Of a DNA stretch of 38,625 nt, positions 14,695-23,094 are shown piece after piece. Source of the DNA: Candidatus Nitrosopumilus sp. (lineage in GTDB: Archaea > Thermoproteota > Nitrososphaeria > Nitrososphaerales > Nitrosopumilaceae); NCBI GenBank assembly GCA_024644105.1, contig JAHELP010000004.1, forward strand, positions 4,231 to 42,855. Reading direction: 5' to 3'. Position numbers and translations under genes: made by a program. The notes beneath the pieces are model-generated. The model was not told where the DNA came from. It searched no databases and saw nothing but the letters and a program-made list of their open reading frames with translations. Within the stretch, counting starts at the first letter, position 1; every line of letters begins with the position of its first letter.

Positions 14695-16113
14695 CTAATT
14701 TACACTCTTTACTGTTGCGGTTCCTCTTATTGATGGTCCACCATTACCCATTATCATTGATTGCATTGGATCTCCTTTTCCACAGTTTGTAATTGGTCTA
14801 ACTGTGAAATCATCTCCACATGCATCTATTGATTTGAAAAATTCTGGAGCTGTTCCCATTACAATAACATCTCTTAACAGATCAGTAATTTCCCCATTCT
14901 CAATTTTTTGTGCGTATTGACATGATATGCTCCAGTTATACCGTTTCATATCAATTGAAGGAATTTTCATATTCGAAATTAGATATCCTTGCTTGACTTC
15001 TTTAATCATTTCATCCACATTCCAATCCCCATTGCCAATGCAAGTGCAAGCCATTCTGATTAGAGGCATGAATCTGTAATTTGTTGCTCTCATGTTTCCT
15101 GTTGGCATACTATTGAATATTTGAGATGTTTCTCTATTTTGCATATGATTTTTTAATATTCCTTTTTCTACCAGAGTAGTTTTTCTAGTTTCAACACCTT
15201 CATCATCAAAATAATACCATCCTAAACTTTCCTTTATCGTAGGATCATCAAATACATTTAGAACTTCTGAACCAATTCTATCTCCTAACATGTCTTTCCA
15301 CCATGCGCCCCCTGCCCATGCCATTTCTTTTCCTAAAACCCTATCTGCTTCTGATGGATGTCCTAATATTTCATGTGTAAGTAGAGAGACAAAATCTGGA
15401 TTCATTATTACAGTTGTTTTATCTTCTTTTGCGGGTTTTGCAAGTGTTAGCTGTGATGATTTTTGAGCAATTTCTTTTGCACTCTGTTGAATTTTATTTT
15501 TATCCAATATCTGTTCTAATCCTCCCCGACCACCTTCAGTAATATTTACAGATTGAGTGATTCCATTACCATGAGATGTTGCAATCATGTCTACGACTAC
15601 ATCCGTAAAATTCTGTAAAATTTCTGAGCCTTCAGAACTTACAAAATACTTTGAATTTATTGTAAACCATGGATGCACAACTGATTTGATAATTTTTGGA
15701 ATTTCTAAAATAATTTTATTACATTCTAATCCTGTTTTTATTAGCACATCTAATTCTGGTTTTTTTATTACAGGAAAATCAATTTTAGTTTTTTTTGGAT
15801 TACTTGGATATAGTTCAAGTCTTTTTTTATTTTTTGATTGTTTGGTTCTAATTTTAAATGAATTATCTATTGCAATTTTAATTTGCTCAAATGACTTGGG
15901 GTTTGTTATTGAACAAAAACTCCATACATCATCTTTAATTATTCTGATTCCTAATCCTTCATCATTATTTGTACTAACATGCTCTGTTTCATTATTTTCT
16001 ACAAGTACAGATTTTCTTTCTTGTTGCTCAGCTCGTACATCGCAGTACTGGGCTCCTGATTTCTCAGCATATTTGACTGCCCTGTCTGCAAAATCTTGTA
16101 ACTCTAAATTCAT
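14695..16113 (-). CDS. tldD: TldD/PmbA family metalloprotease, TldD-like
   Basis: A 472-aa zinc metallopeptidase of family U62. The metal and catalytic motif HEILGHPSEADRV (HExxxH, about residue 243) marks the TldD-type catalytic subunit; its PmbA/TldE partner lacks this motif. Further hallmarks are the N-terminal YCDVRAEQQERKSVLVENN, EGLGIRII and the C-terminal GGPSIRGTATVKSVN. In bacteria the TldD-TldE heterodimer degrades unfolded peptides and matures microcin B17 and CcdA. No PmbA homologue is in the window, so a partner gene elsewhere is expected. It is followed 3 bp later by the uracil-DNA glycosylase gene. Confidence 0.92.
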   Translation of the reverse strand: MNLELQDFADRAVKYAEKSGAQYCDVRAEQQERKSVLVENNETEHVSTNNDEGLGIRIIKDDVWSFCSITNPKSFEQIKIAIDNSFKIRTKQSKNKKRLELYPSNPKKTKIDFPVIKKPELDVLIKTGLECNKIILEIPKIIKSVVHPWFTINSKYFVSSEGSEILQNFTDVVVDMIATSHGNGITQSVNITEGGRGGLEQILDKNKIQQSAKEIAQKSSQLTLAKPAKEDKTTVIMNPDFVSLLTHEILGHPSEADRVLGKEMAWAGGAWWKDMLGDRIGSEVLNVFDDPTIKESLGWYYFDDEGVETRKTTLVEKGILKNHMQNRETSQIFNSMPTGNMRATNYRFMPLIRMACTCIGNGDWNVDEMIKEVKQGYLISNMKIPSIDMKRYNWSISCQYAQKIENGEITDLLRDVIVMGTAPEFFKSIDACGDDFTVRPITNCGKGDPMQSMIMGNGGPSIRGTATVKSVN

Positions 16114-16153
16114 AATATCTGAATTTTAGCATGACTCGTAAATCTTCTGCTAT

Positions 16154-16294
16154 TTAGTGACTAGAAATTGCAGGCATGGTAAAATAGAATTCATCCTCAA
16201 ACTCATAATCTGTCATACCTTTCCTACGTAAAAATTCAAAATATTGAGTACAATTATTGTAAAATTTCTTGTTTTTTACATGAGATTGTTCCAT
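16154..16294 (-). CDS. Possible 46-aa protein of unknown function
   Basis: Below the track's size limit. ATG 16294 opens a 46-aa frame with a basic front (HVKNKKFY), FEFLRRKGMTDYEFEDEFYFTMPAI and a short tail. GGAAGAG lies just before the ATG and CTTAACAAAA about 32 nt upstream could be a TATA box. The amphipathic, aromatic-rich pattern looks more protein-like than the competing 72-aa frame, which is mostly a shadow of the kinase gene. It lies between the kinase and tldD on the same strand. No family is recognised. Confidence 0.4.
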   Translation of the reverse strand: MEQSHVKNKKFYNNCTQYFEFLRRKGMTDYEFEDEFYFTMPAISSH

Positions 16295-16371
16295 GCTCTT
16301 CCTGTCCAAATCTCCATTTTGTTAAGAGTGTGAGCAATTTTAGTTCTGAAAGTTTGTTTTCTTTAAGCAGA

Positions 16372-18249
16372 TTACAGTGCTGTTTTGGCTGATTCAGAAT
16401 TATTTTTTGGAAGTGTAAAAGAAAATGTTGCTCCTTGATTTGGAATACTGTGTACTGAAATAACTCCATCATGATTATCTATAATTCCTTTACAGATTGC
16501 TAAACCTAAACCACTGCCTCCTCTTTCTCTAGTTAGTGTTGCATCTACTTGATAGAATTTTTTGAATAACTCTTGCTGTTTATCTTCTGGAATTCCTACA
16601 CCGTTATCTTTTATTGAAATTTTTACTTCTTTTGGATTTTCCTCCATGGAAACTTCAATTTTACCTGGATTTGGTTGAATTGCAACAATACTGTTTTTGA
16701 TTAAATTTGATATGACTTGCCCAATTCTTTCAGGATCATGATTAACAATCAAACTTGTTATATTCGAAATGATTTCTATATTGTTCGATTCTGCTTCTGG
16801 GGTTAATGCTTTGAGTGATTTTGTGATTGTATCTTTAATATCTGAATCTTTTTTAATCATTCGTAATTGGCCTAAATCTAATTTTTGTGCATCAAGTAAA
16901 TCTGAAATAATTGATAACAAAGTTTCTGAACTTGTTTTAATGATGCCGATTCGTTCTTTTTGTTGATCAGTTAATTTTCCTAAATGCTCACTAAGTAAAA
17001 TATCTGAATATCCTTGAATTGGAACCAATGGAGTTTTTAATTCATGGGTGATCATTGCTAGAAATTCATCTTTTGCAATATCTGTTTTCTTTGCTTCCTC
17101 TTCTTTTAATTTGATGGTATCTGACATTATGTTGAAATTACTAACTAATTGCCCTACTTCATCTGTTCCAGAATACTCAATTTTTTCACCATACACTCCT
17201 TCTTTGACTTTAGAAATTGCTTTGGTGATTGATTCAAGGGGTGATAGTGATTTTCTGATGATGAATATAACTAAAATGAATACTCCAATGTCTACTGCTA
17301 ATAGAATTTGGATAACTATTTCTTCACCAGACCCTTGCTCTGTTAGAAAATTATTCCAAGAAAGAAGTAACACATCTATGTCTTCAAATAAAATATTTTT
17401 ATCCTGAGTCATCTTATTTTTAGCCAAATTAAATTCTGGTGATAACAAAGCTCTTTCTTCAATTACATTGATTTTTGCTTTAACAGCTTCCCACAATGGA
17501 TCCAGTATTCTCAGTGACTGTGAATTTTCTCTTGGAATTGGAATTAATTCTTCATGAGTCATTCCTACGCTTTCAACATCCAAATCTGATGTGGGAATTT
17601 GCAATAATTTTCTTATTCCAATTTCAAACTGTAAATTTTTCTGTTTTAGTGTTTCTTGGGAATTTTCTCCCTCCCCAATTGAAATAAGTAAACTTTGTTG
17701 TCCTATGGTTCTAGCATATACGGCTAAATTTTTTGCTATTTCTTTATGTGTATTATAATCTCTATCTAAATTTTCTAGTTCCTTGTTTAATTCATCTACA
17801 TGTAAAACTAATTCTTGATTTTTTTCTAAAACATAATTCATGGCATTTGTTGCTTCAGGATCAAATACTGAAGTTACTTCAACTTTTAATGCACTTTCTC
17901 TGTATGATTCCCATGATGATGCTATTTTATTATAATCTGAAACTAGTTTTGGTGGAATAACAGATATTGATTGTCCTCTGTAATCTCCCCCGTCTTTAAT
18001 TATTTTTAATGTGTTCTCCACTTCATTAATTTCTTTTTGAAGATCATCTTTATCCTCTAACACACCATTTGCAACTGATGTTGCTAATCCTGAAATTGAT
18101 TCAGCTTTTACTTTGATATCTCCTACTCCAATTATAGAATAAGATTGTGATGTTTGTAAATTTTGATCTTGATATAATAAAAATAAATTAAATGCTGCAA
18201 CAACTATGAGTACGGCTATTAACAAATATGCCTTACTGATAATCTTCAT
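16372..18249 (-). CDS. Sensor histidine kinase with PilJ-like extracellular domain
   Basis: A 625-aa membrane kinase. TM1 is residues 7-27, a roughly 300-residue extracytoplasmic helical region follows, and TM2 is about 312-333. The sensor part contains ARTIGQQSLLISIGEG, similar to the PilJ/NarX-type helical motif. HAMP (about 335-385) leads to HisKA with MITHELKTPLVPIQGY (His near 402) and HATPase with NLIKNSIVAI, IKDNGVGIPEDKQ and GGSGLGLAICKGII. The kinase core resembles the kinase at 10875-12047. It is divergent from an HPt gene and a CheY-like gene with 59 bp between, so these three may form a phosphorelay. The ligand is unknown; the related NarX-type fold can bind small anions, but that is not shown here. 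Confidence 0.92.
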   Translation of the reverse strand: MKIISKAYLLIAVLIVVAAFNLFLLYQDQNLQTSQSYSIIGVGDIKVKAESISGLATSVANGVLEDKDDLQKEINEVENTLKIIKDGGDYRGQSISVIPPKLVSDYNKIASSWESYRESALKVEVTSVFDPEATNAMNYVLEKNQELVLHVDELNKELENLDRDYNTHKEIAKNLAVYARTIGQQSLLISIGEGENSQETLKQKNLQFEIGIRKLLQIPTSDLDVESVGMTHEELIPIPRENSQSLRILDPLWEAVKAKINVIEERALLSPEFNLAKNKMTQDKNILFEDIDVLLLSWNNFLTEQGSGEEIVIQILLAVDIGVFILVIFIIRKSLSPLESITKAISKVKEGVYGEKIEYSGTDEVGQLVSNFNIMSDTIKLKEEEAKKTDIAKDEFLAMITHELKTPLVPIQGYSDILLSEHLGKLTDQQKERIGIIKTSSETLLSIISDLLDAQKLDLGQLRMIKKDSDIKDTITKSLKALTPEAESNNIEIISNITSLIVNHDPERIGQVISNLIKNSIVAIQPNPGKIEVSMEENPKEVKISIKDNGVGIPEDKQQELFKKFYQVDATLTRERGGSGLGLAICKGIIDNHDGVISVHSIPNQGATFSFTLPKNNSESAKTAL

Positions 18250-18308
18250 ATTGAAAATATCTTATCGTAGCCTATAAAAATAATAGGCAAATTTAGTTAA
18301 TCTATAAG

Positions 18309-18653
18309 ATGTCTGAAGAGTTTATCGCAGTTGCCACAAAAGAAGTTAATGAAGATATTCACGAAATTGAAAACATTTTGAAATTATGTTCTAATGATGA
18401 TGATATTATTCAAAATTCAAATAAATTTCAAAAACACACTCATAAAATTAAAGGCCTTGCTCCTATGATGGGAAAAGATGATTTGGGTAATTTCTCATCT
18501 ACCTTAGATAACCTTTTCAAAAAAATTATTGAAGGTAAACAATATGAAAATATTTTAGATATAATTACTCAATCCTCTATTCAAATGAAAAAATCTATGA
18601 GCGAATCTAATTTTGATTTAACCCCGATAAATGAACAAATTAAACAGCTTTAG
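18309..18653 (+). CDS. Stand-alone histidine phosphotransfer (HPt) protein
   Basis: A 114-aa all-helical protein with KHTHKIKGLAPMMG, the HPt signature HxxKGxAxxxG; His45 is the likely phospho-acceptor, as in the CheA P1 domain (HTLKGMAATMG). It has no ATPase or receiver part, so it would shuttle phosphate between a receiver and another receiver. It is transcribed divergently from the sensor kinase and followed by a CheY-like gene 48 bp downstream. Stand-alone HPt proteins are uncommon in archaea, and here one sits in a complete small relay set. The second His (His43) is a less likely alternative. Confidence 0.75.
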   Translation: MSEEFIAVATKEVNEDIHEIENILKLCSNDDDIIQNSNKFQKHTHKIKGLAPMMGKDDLGNFSSTLDNLFKKIIEGKQYENILDIITQSSIQMKKSMSESNFDLTPINEQIKQL

Positions 18654-18701
18654 TATTTTTTGTGGCTGAAATTTTTTATTATAGTTTACATCAAAAATTG
18701 C

Positions 18702-19058
18702 ATGGCTAAAATTCTAATTGCAGATGACTCTGATGCTATTCGTCTAGTCCTAAAAGATATTTTATCTATTGGAGATCATGAAGTTCTAGCTGAAGCAATT
18801 GATGGTGCAGAAGCTGTTGATTTTTACCAAAAACATAATCCTGAAATTTTATTACTTGATTTGGCTATGCCAAAGAAAGATGGCTATACTGTAGTTAAAG
18901 AGGTAATCCAATATGATCCTAAAGCAAAAATTATACTTATCACAGCAAGTGATGATCAAAAAGTGATTCAACAATGTTTAGACAGCGGTGCTTCTTCATA
19001 CATCTCAAAACCCTTTGATTTCAATGGAGTTTTAGAATCTATCAAGAGTTTAATTTAA
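18702..19058 (+). CDS. Single-domain response regulator (CheY-like)
   Basis: A 118-aa stand-alone receiver with ILIADDSDAIR (acidic pocket), the phospho-Asp in ILLLDLAMPKKDGY, Thr in LITASDD and Lys in SYISKPFDF. The sequence resembles CheY and receiver proteins of archaeal chemotaxis, but no che gene is nearby. The track start at 18660 is a TTG that adds 14 hydrophobic residues not seen in receivers. ATG 18702 (MAKILIADD) is the clear start, with a TATA-like TATTATAG about 22 nt upstream. With the HPt and kinase next to it, it is the probable last carrier of the relay. Confidence 0.92.
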   Translation: MAKILIADDSDAIRLVLKDILSIGDHEVLAEAIDGAEAVDFYQKHNPEILLLDLAMPKKDGYTVVKEVIQYDPKAKIILITASDDQKVIQQCLDSGASSYISKPFDFNGVLESIKSLI

Positions 19059-19102
19059 GAACGTAAATTAAGGTAAAAAATAAATTAAAAATGATCTAAA
19101 TA

Positions 19103-20923
19103 ATGACAAAAATTGTTGCTGATACCAGTGTGATAATTAATGGGCAACTAGTTTCTCAAATTGAATCTGGAAGTATTAGAAATTCTGAAATTATTATCCC
19201 TCAAGCTGTTTTTGATGAATTACAATCTCAAGCATCAAAGAAAAAAGAACAAGGCTTCATTGGTCTTGAAAGAATTAGAAAACTAAAATCCTTATCTGGA
19301 AGTCATGGATTAAGTATTATTGTTAGTGGAACTCATCCATCCTCTGATGATGTCAAACTTGCTAGTAGTGGAAGAATAGATGCATTGATTGTAGATATGG
19401 CTAAACAAAATAATGCCATATTGTATACTTCTGATAATGTTCAACATCTAGTTGCACAGGCTGAGGGCCTTGAAACAGTCTTTCTGAAATCTGAAATTAA
19501 GAACGAATCTTTAGAATTTCTAAAGTTTTTTGACTCTGAAACCATGAGTATTCATCTAAAAGAAAATCAATATCCCTTGGCAAAAAAAGGAAAACCTGGT
19601 TCGTTTAAACTGACTCAGATTAATGAGGAAATTCTTACTAAGGAATATTTGGAATTAATTGCATCTCAGATTTTAGATGTTGTGAATATTTCTGATGCCA
19701 GTACATTGGAGATATCTAAAACTGGAGCATCTGTAGTTCAGCATGGTGATTATAGAATAGCAATCACATATCCACCTTTTTCTGAATCTTTTGAGATTAC
19801 AATTGTTCATCCAATTGTAAAACTAACTCTTGATGATTATTCTATTTCAGAAAAATTAATGAAACGATTTGCTGACAGTGCAGAAGGTATTGTGATTTCT
19901 GGTGCTCCTGGCTCTGGAAAAAGTACTCTTGCATCTAGCTTGGCAAATTTTTATCATGACCAAGGAAAAATTGTAAAAACATTTGAATCTCCTCGTGACT
20001 TGCAAGTAAATTCCGGAGTTACTCAATATAGTAAACTTGATGGAAGCTTTGATAATTCGGCTGATATCTTGTTGCTTGTTAGACCTGACTATACTATTTT
20101 TGATGAGGTACGAAGACGAGAAGATTTTGGAACGTTTGCTGATCTGAGACTAACTGGAGTTGGAATGGTTGGTGTAGTTCACGCAAATTCTCCATTAGAT
20201 GCAATTCAAAGATTTATTGGAAAAATTGAACTTGGAATAATCCCAAATGTGTTAGATACAGTTGTTTTTGTCAAAGATGGTGGAATTCAAAAAGTATATG
20301 ATTTAGAATTAAAGGTCAAAGTCCCTACTGGAATGACTGAATCTGATTTAGCAAGACCAGTAATTGAGATTAGAAATTTTGAAAATAATGTTCTAGAGCA
20401 TGAAATTTACACATTTGGGGAAGAAAATGTGATTGTACCTGTTGGAAAAAAAGTAGAGAAGATTGGAATTGAAAAATTAGCTGAAGAAAAAATTAAAGAA
20501 ACTTTTAGACGTTATGATCCAAACGCTGAAGTTGAAATTTTATCTGATAATAGAGTCAAAGTAATGGTCAATGAACAAAACATTGCATCAATAATTGGTA
20601 GAGGGGGTTCTAACATCAATGAGATTGAAAAATCCCTTAAAGTGCATATTGATGTAGTTGAGAAAACATCTGAGAGTGAATCACTAACCTCAAATGATCT
20701 ACCGTTTAGTTTTTCAGAATCAAAAACTTCCCTGCTTCTGACTGTAAATAGAGATTTTTCCTCAATGCATGCTGATATCTATGCCAATGAAAAATTTGTT
20801 GCATCAGTTAGAATTGGAAAAAAAGGTCAAATTAAAATTCCTAAACGCTCTGATGTGGCAAGAAACTTGATGGATTTAACCTCTTCACAAAATGATATCA
20901 AAATTTATCTTAAAGATTTTTAA
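19103..20923 (+). CDS. PIN-ATPase-KH protein (PINA-like)
   Basis: A 606-aa archaeal protein with three parts: an N-terminal PIN domain (residues 1-140, KIVADTSVIINGQLVSQ, IDALIVDMAKQNNAILYTSD), a PilT/VirB11-like hexameric ATPase core (Walker A SGAPGSGKST near 270, TIFDEVRRREDF, GVVHANSPLDAIQRF) and a C-terminal KH domain with IIGRGGSNINEIE. This is the layout of Sulfolobus PINA, a DNA-binding ATPase reported to migrate Holliday junctions with Hjc and Hjm. The PIN acidic residues look mostly intact, so nuclease activity is possible. A VapC toxin or pilus-retraction role is unlikely given the fusion. Its 3' end overlaps the convergent MntR gene by 14 bp. Confidence 0.9.
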   Translation: MTKIVADTSVIINGQLVSQIESGSIRNSEIIIPQAVFDELQSQASKKKEQGFIGLERIRKLKSLSGSHGLSIIVSGTHPSSDDVKLASSGRIDALIVDMAKQNNAILYTSDNVQHLVAQAEGLETVFLKSEIKNESLEFLKFFDSETMSIHLKENQYPLAKKGKPGSFKLTQINEEILTKEYLELIASQILDVVNISDASTLEISKTGASVVQHGDYRIAITYPPFSESFEITIVHPIVKLTLDDYSISEKLMKRFADSAEGIVISGAPGSGKSTLASSLANFYHDQGKIVKTFESPRDLQVNSGVTQYSKLDGSFDNSADILLLVRPDYTIFDEVRRREDFGTFADLRLTGVGMVGVVHANSPLDAIQRFIGKIELGIIPNVLDTVVFVKDGGIQKVYDLELKVKVPTGMTESDLARPVIEIRNFENNVLEHEIYTFGEENVIVPVGKKVEKIGIEKLAEEKIKETFRRYDPNAEVEILSDNRVKVMVNEQNIASIIGRGGSNINEIEKSLKVHIDVVEKTSESESLTSNDLPFSFSESKTSLLLTVNRDFSSMHADIYANEKFVASVRIGKKGQIKIPKRSDVARNLMDLTSSQNDIKIYLKDF

Positions 20924-21374
20924 AATTATCAATAATCTTTGGATTTGCTTTTAAAAAAGTAATGAATTTTCTTAACTGTTTGATTGTTTTTGGATTCAAA
21001 TGATGTTCAATACCTTCAGTATCTTGGTTTGCAGTATCATATCCTACCCCTAAAATTTCAAAAAATTCTAACAGTATTCCGTGTTTTTGTCTAATCCCAT
21101 CTGCAACTTCTATTCCTTTTTCTGTTAAGTTAATACCATGATATTTTTCATATTCTAAAAATCCATTCTCATCTAATCTTTGTAGCATCTTAGTTACACT
21201 TGGAGCACTTACATGCATGTATCTTGAAATATCTAAAGTAGTTGCATATCCTTTCAACTCTACTAATTCTGAAATAATTTCCAAGTAATCTTCCATTCTA
21301 GTACTTGATCTTGTTCTCTCTGATTGGTGTGCAGCTTTAATCGAATCTAGTCTTTTGGAATTTTTTGTTTTCAT
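20910..21374 (-). CDS. mntR: MntR-type (DtxR family) metal-dependent repressor
   Basis: A winged-helix DNA-binding domain (MEDYLEIISELVELKGYATTLDISRYMHVSAPSVTKMLQRLD, cut here into family blocks) followed by the DtxR dimerisation/metal domain. All ligands of Bacillus MntR have counterparts: Asp and Glu in EDYLE, His in QKHGILL, and Glu/Glu/His in TEGIEHH. This argues for a Mn(II) or Fe(II)-responsive repressor. It lacks the C-terminal SH3-like FeoA domain, like MntR. The N-terminus has a 26-residue basic extension; ATG 21296 (MEDYLE) is an alternative start. No metal transporter is adjacent, so targets lie elsewhere. Confidence 0.88.
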   Translation of the reverse strand: MKTKNSKRLDSIKAAHQSERTRSSTRMEDYLEIISELVELKGYATTLDISRYMHVSAPSVTKMLQRLDENGFLEYEKYHGINLTEKGIEVADGIRQKHGILLEFFEILGVGYDTANQDTEGIEHHLNPKTIKQLRKFITFLKANPKIIDNFKNL

Positions 21375-21506
21375 TTAGTCTTTGTATCTAAATAGATCTA
21401 GTATAATTGGGTTCTTTTGTGGGAAATTTGGTTATTCTTTGTTGACTTGAATGTAACCTGAGTTGATCTTTGTTTCTTAACTAGATTTTTCTAAAATCAA
21501 ATTGGA

Positions 21507-21857
21507 ATGGTTGATCCCCTAAAGGAACGTCTAGATAAATTGAAAAAATTCTCTGATTCAGCTAAGCGTAGAGCATCTTTATACTCAGAAGTCACTAAAA
21601 TGGATGATTCTCATACTGCTCGTTCATTGGGGGCACTTCAAAAAGCTCCTGCACCTGGAAAGAAACTCCAAAAAATTGGGTTTTTGATGTTATGGGTACC
21701 TGAACCTACTGGAGTAACTTGTGCAATTGGAGGACCTATGATTGTTGCTGGTCGATATCTTGACAAAAAATACAATGGTGCCACTCTTCATGATATTGGT
21801 CACCAGACAAAAAATACAATGTCTTCAATAAGTGATTTTAAAAATTCTGTAATGTAA
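21507..21857 (+). CDS. Conserved protein of unknown function with one hydrophobic segment
   Basis: A 116-aa protein. The first 55 residues are charged and helical (DPLKERLDKLKKFSDSAKRR). A hydrophobic Gly/Pro-containing stretch of about 30 residues follows (IGFLMLWVPEPTGVTCAIGGPMIVAGRYL), which could be a membrane hairpin, then a polar tail. I do not recognise a family. It is divergent from mntR with 132 bp between them and is followed by a DUF192 gene 38 bp downstream, so it may be the first gene of a small operon of envelope-associated proteins. A TAGATCTA palindrome lies in the mntR promoter side of the gap. Confidence 0.6.
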   Translation: MVDPLKERLDKLKKFSDSAKRRASLYSEVTKMDDSHTARSLGALQKAPAPGKKLQKIGFLMLWVPEPTGVTCAIGGPMIVAGRYLDKKYNGATLHDIGHQTKNTMSSISDFKNSVM

Positions 21858-21895
21858 CCCAGTTAGTTTTTAACAGGATTGACACAAATTCATCT

Positions 21896-22387
21896 ATGAC
21901 CACAAGGGCACAAGCATTAATCCCTATCACCATTGCAGCTGTAATTATTGGAGTTATTGGAATGTTAACTCTACCAAGTGACAGTAAACTAGAATCAGTT
22001 GAATTTCCAAGAGGTACAATTTTGGTAGATGATGTTGCACTTGAAGTACAAATTGCAGATTCGGAACCTCGAAGAGTTCGTGGTTTAATGTTCCAAGAAC
22101 AACTCCCATATGATCAAGGGATGATTTTTGTATTTCAAGAACCTGGACTTTATTCTCTGTGGATGTTAAACATGCAGTTTTCTCTTGATATGATCTGGTT
22201 TGACAGTAATGGAAATGTTGTACACATTGAAGAAAATGTTCCTCCATGCAAAACTGTAGTAGAAATCACCAGCTGTCAAAGCGTAGTTCCAGATAAGGAG
22301 GCATTATATGTTCTTGAAGTGACTTCGGGGTTTATTGAACAAAACAATATCACTGAAAATTCAAAATTAACAATAATTTCAATTTAG
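21896..22387 (+). CDS. Membrane-anchored DUF192 protein
   Basis: A 163-aa protein with an N-terminal signal anchor (IPITIAAVIIGVIGMLTLP, residues 9-27) and a DUF192 domain. Typical motifs are RRVRGLMFQEQLPYDQGMIFVF, LYSLWMLNMQFSLDMIWFDSNGNVVHI and the C-terminal YVLEVTSGFIEQNNI. DUF192 proteins form small beta-rich extracytoplasmic domains of unknown biochemical role, common in archaea and marine bacteria. Two Cys (PPCKTVVEITSCQSV) could form a disulfide, as in an oxidising cell exterior. It is 22 bp upstream of another membrane-anchored protein gene, suggesting co-expression. Confidence 0.85.
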   Translation: MTTRAQALIPITIAAVIIGVIGMLTLPSDSKLESVEFPRGTILVDDVALEVQIADSEPRRVRGLMFQEQLPYDQGMIFVFQEPGLYSLWMLNMQFSLDMIWFDSNGNVVHIEENVPPCKTVVEITSCQSVVPDKEALYVLEVTSGFIEQNNITENSKLTIISI

Positions 22388-22409
22388 GATTGCAAAGCCT
22401 TATCTTTGT

Positions 22410-23054
22410 ATGCATAAATTATATTTTATGAACAAGTGGGTTGTAATTCTAATAGGAATTGTAATAATAATATCCGCATCACTCATAATTGTATACCAAC
22501 CAAATTCTGAGACTGAAACAAAACCTGTCTATGAAACAGGGTTTACATATTATGATATTGAAAAAATTCAAAAAACATTAGCAACACATAATATTTTTGT
22601 ATCTGCTCCAACTGCGATTACTGATAAGACAATCTCCCAATACTGTACATATTTTGAGAATGGCTTGCCTAGAACTGTGGAATATTGTACCACCACTGCA
22701 GTAACTGACATTCATGGTAATGCTTTGGGAAATATCAATCTGGGCGGTGATACAAATTCCCCAATTTTGGCCATAGCTAATCTTGAAACAGCTACCTTAG
22801 AATCAAATCCAGATGAAATTTTAATCGTTTTTGAGACTGTAATTGAGAGTCTAGTTTGTGACTGTTGGGATGAGGAGAAATCTGAAGACTTTGAATCGAT
22901 TTCAGCCTGGCTAGATGCTGTTAAGAAATTTTACAGTGATTCTAATCAACGAAATGTTAAATCAAAAATTGATAATTTAGCAAATTCCCAAATCTCTTTA
23001 GAAATTACCAAAAAGGAAAATTCTGTCTTACAGACTTTAATTATTCTCAAGTAG
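22410..23054 (+). CDS. Membrane-anchored extracytoplasmic protein of unknown function
   Basis: A 214-aa protein with one N-terminal membrane segment (KWVVILIGIVIIISASLIIVY) and a soluble outer domain. The outer part has four cysteines, two in QYCTYF and EYCTTTAV and two in VCDCWDEE, which suggests disulfides or a metal site. The rest alternates helices and strands without a motif I know. ATG 22428 (MNKWVV) is a plausible alternative start and gives a cleaner signal anchor. It follows the DUF192 gene by 22 bp and precedes the TauE/SafE exporter gene, which has its own TATA box. Confidence 0.6.
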   Translation: MHKLYFMNKWVVILIGIVIIISASLIIVYQPNSETETKPVYETGFTYYDIEKIQKTLATHNIFVSAPTAITDKTISQYCTYFENGLPRTVEYCTTTAVTDIHGNALGNINLGGDTNSPILAIANLETATLESNPDEILIVFETVIESLVCDCWDEEKSEDFESISAWLDAVKKFYSDSNQRNVKSKIDNLANSQISLEITKKENSVLQTLIILK

Positions 23055-23059
23055 TCTAA

Positions 23060-23067
23060 TTATATAC
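23060..23067 (+). promoter_or_regulatory. TATA box of the TauE/SafE gene
   Basis: TTATATAC is centred about 31 nt before ATG 23095. The expected transcription start is then about 5 nt before that ATG and downstream of the track's TTG start at 23083, so the ATG is the better start. Confidence 0.5.
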
Positions 23068-23094
23068 TTGAAATTTCTTTGATTGACGATTACA

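Noticed and set aside
15587-16129. Plus-strand 180-aa ORF
   Set aside because: Fully antisense to tldD; Ser/Phe/Leu-rich composition is typical of a shadow frame.
16254-16472. Minus-strand 72-aa ORF
   Set aside because: Mostly an alternate frame of the kinase 3' end; a different 46-aa frame at 16154-16294 looks better.
19103-19520. VapC-type toxin from the PIN domain
   Set aside because: The domain is fused to an ATPase and KH domain and there is no antitoxin gene.
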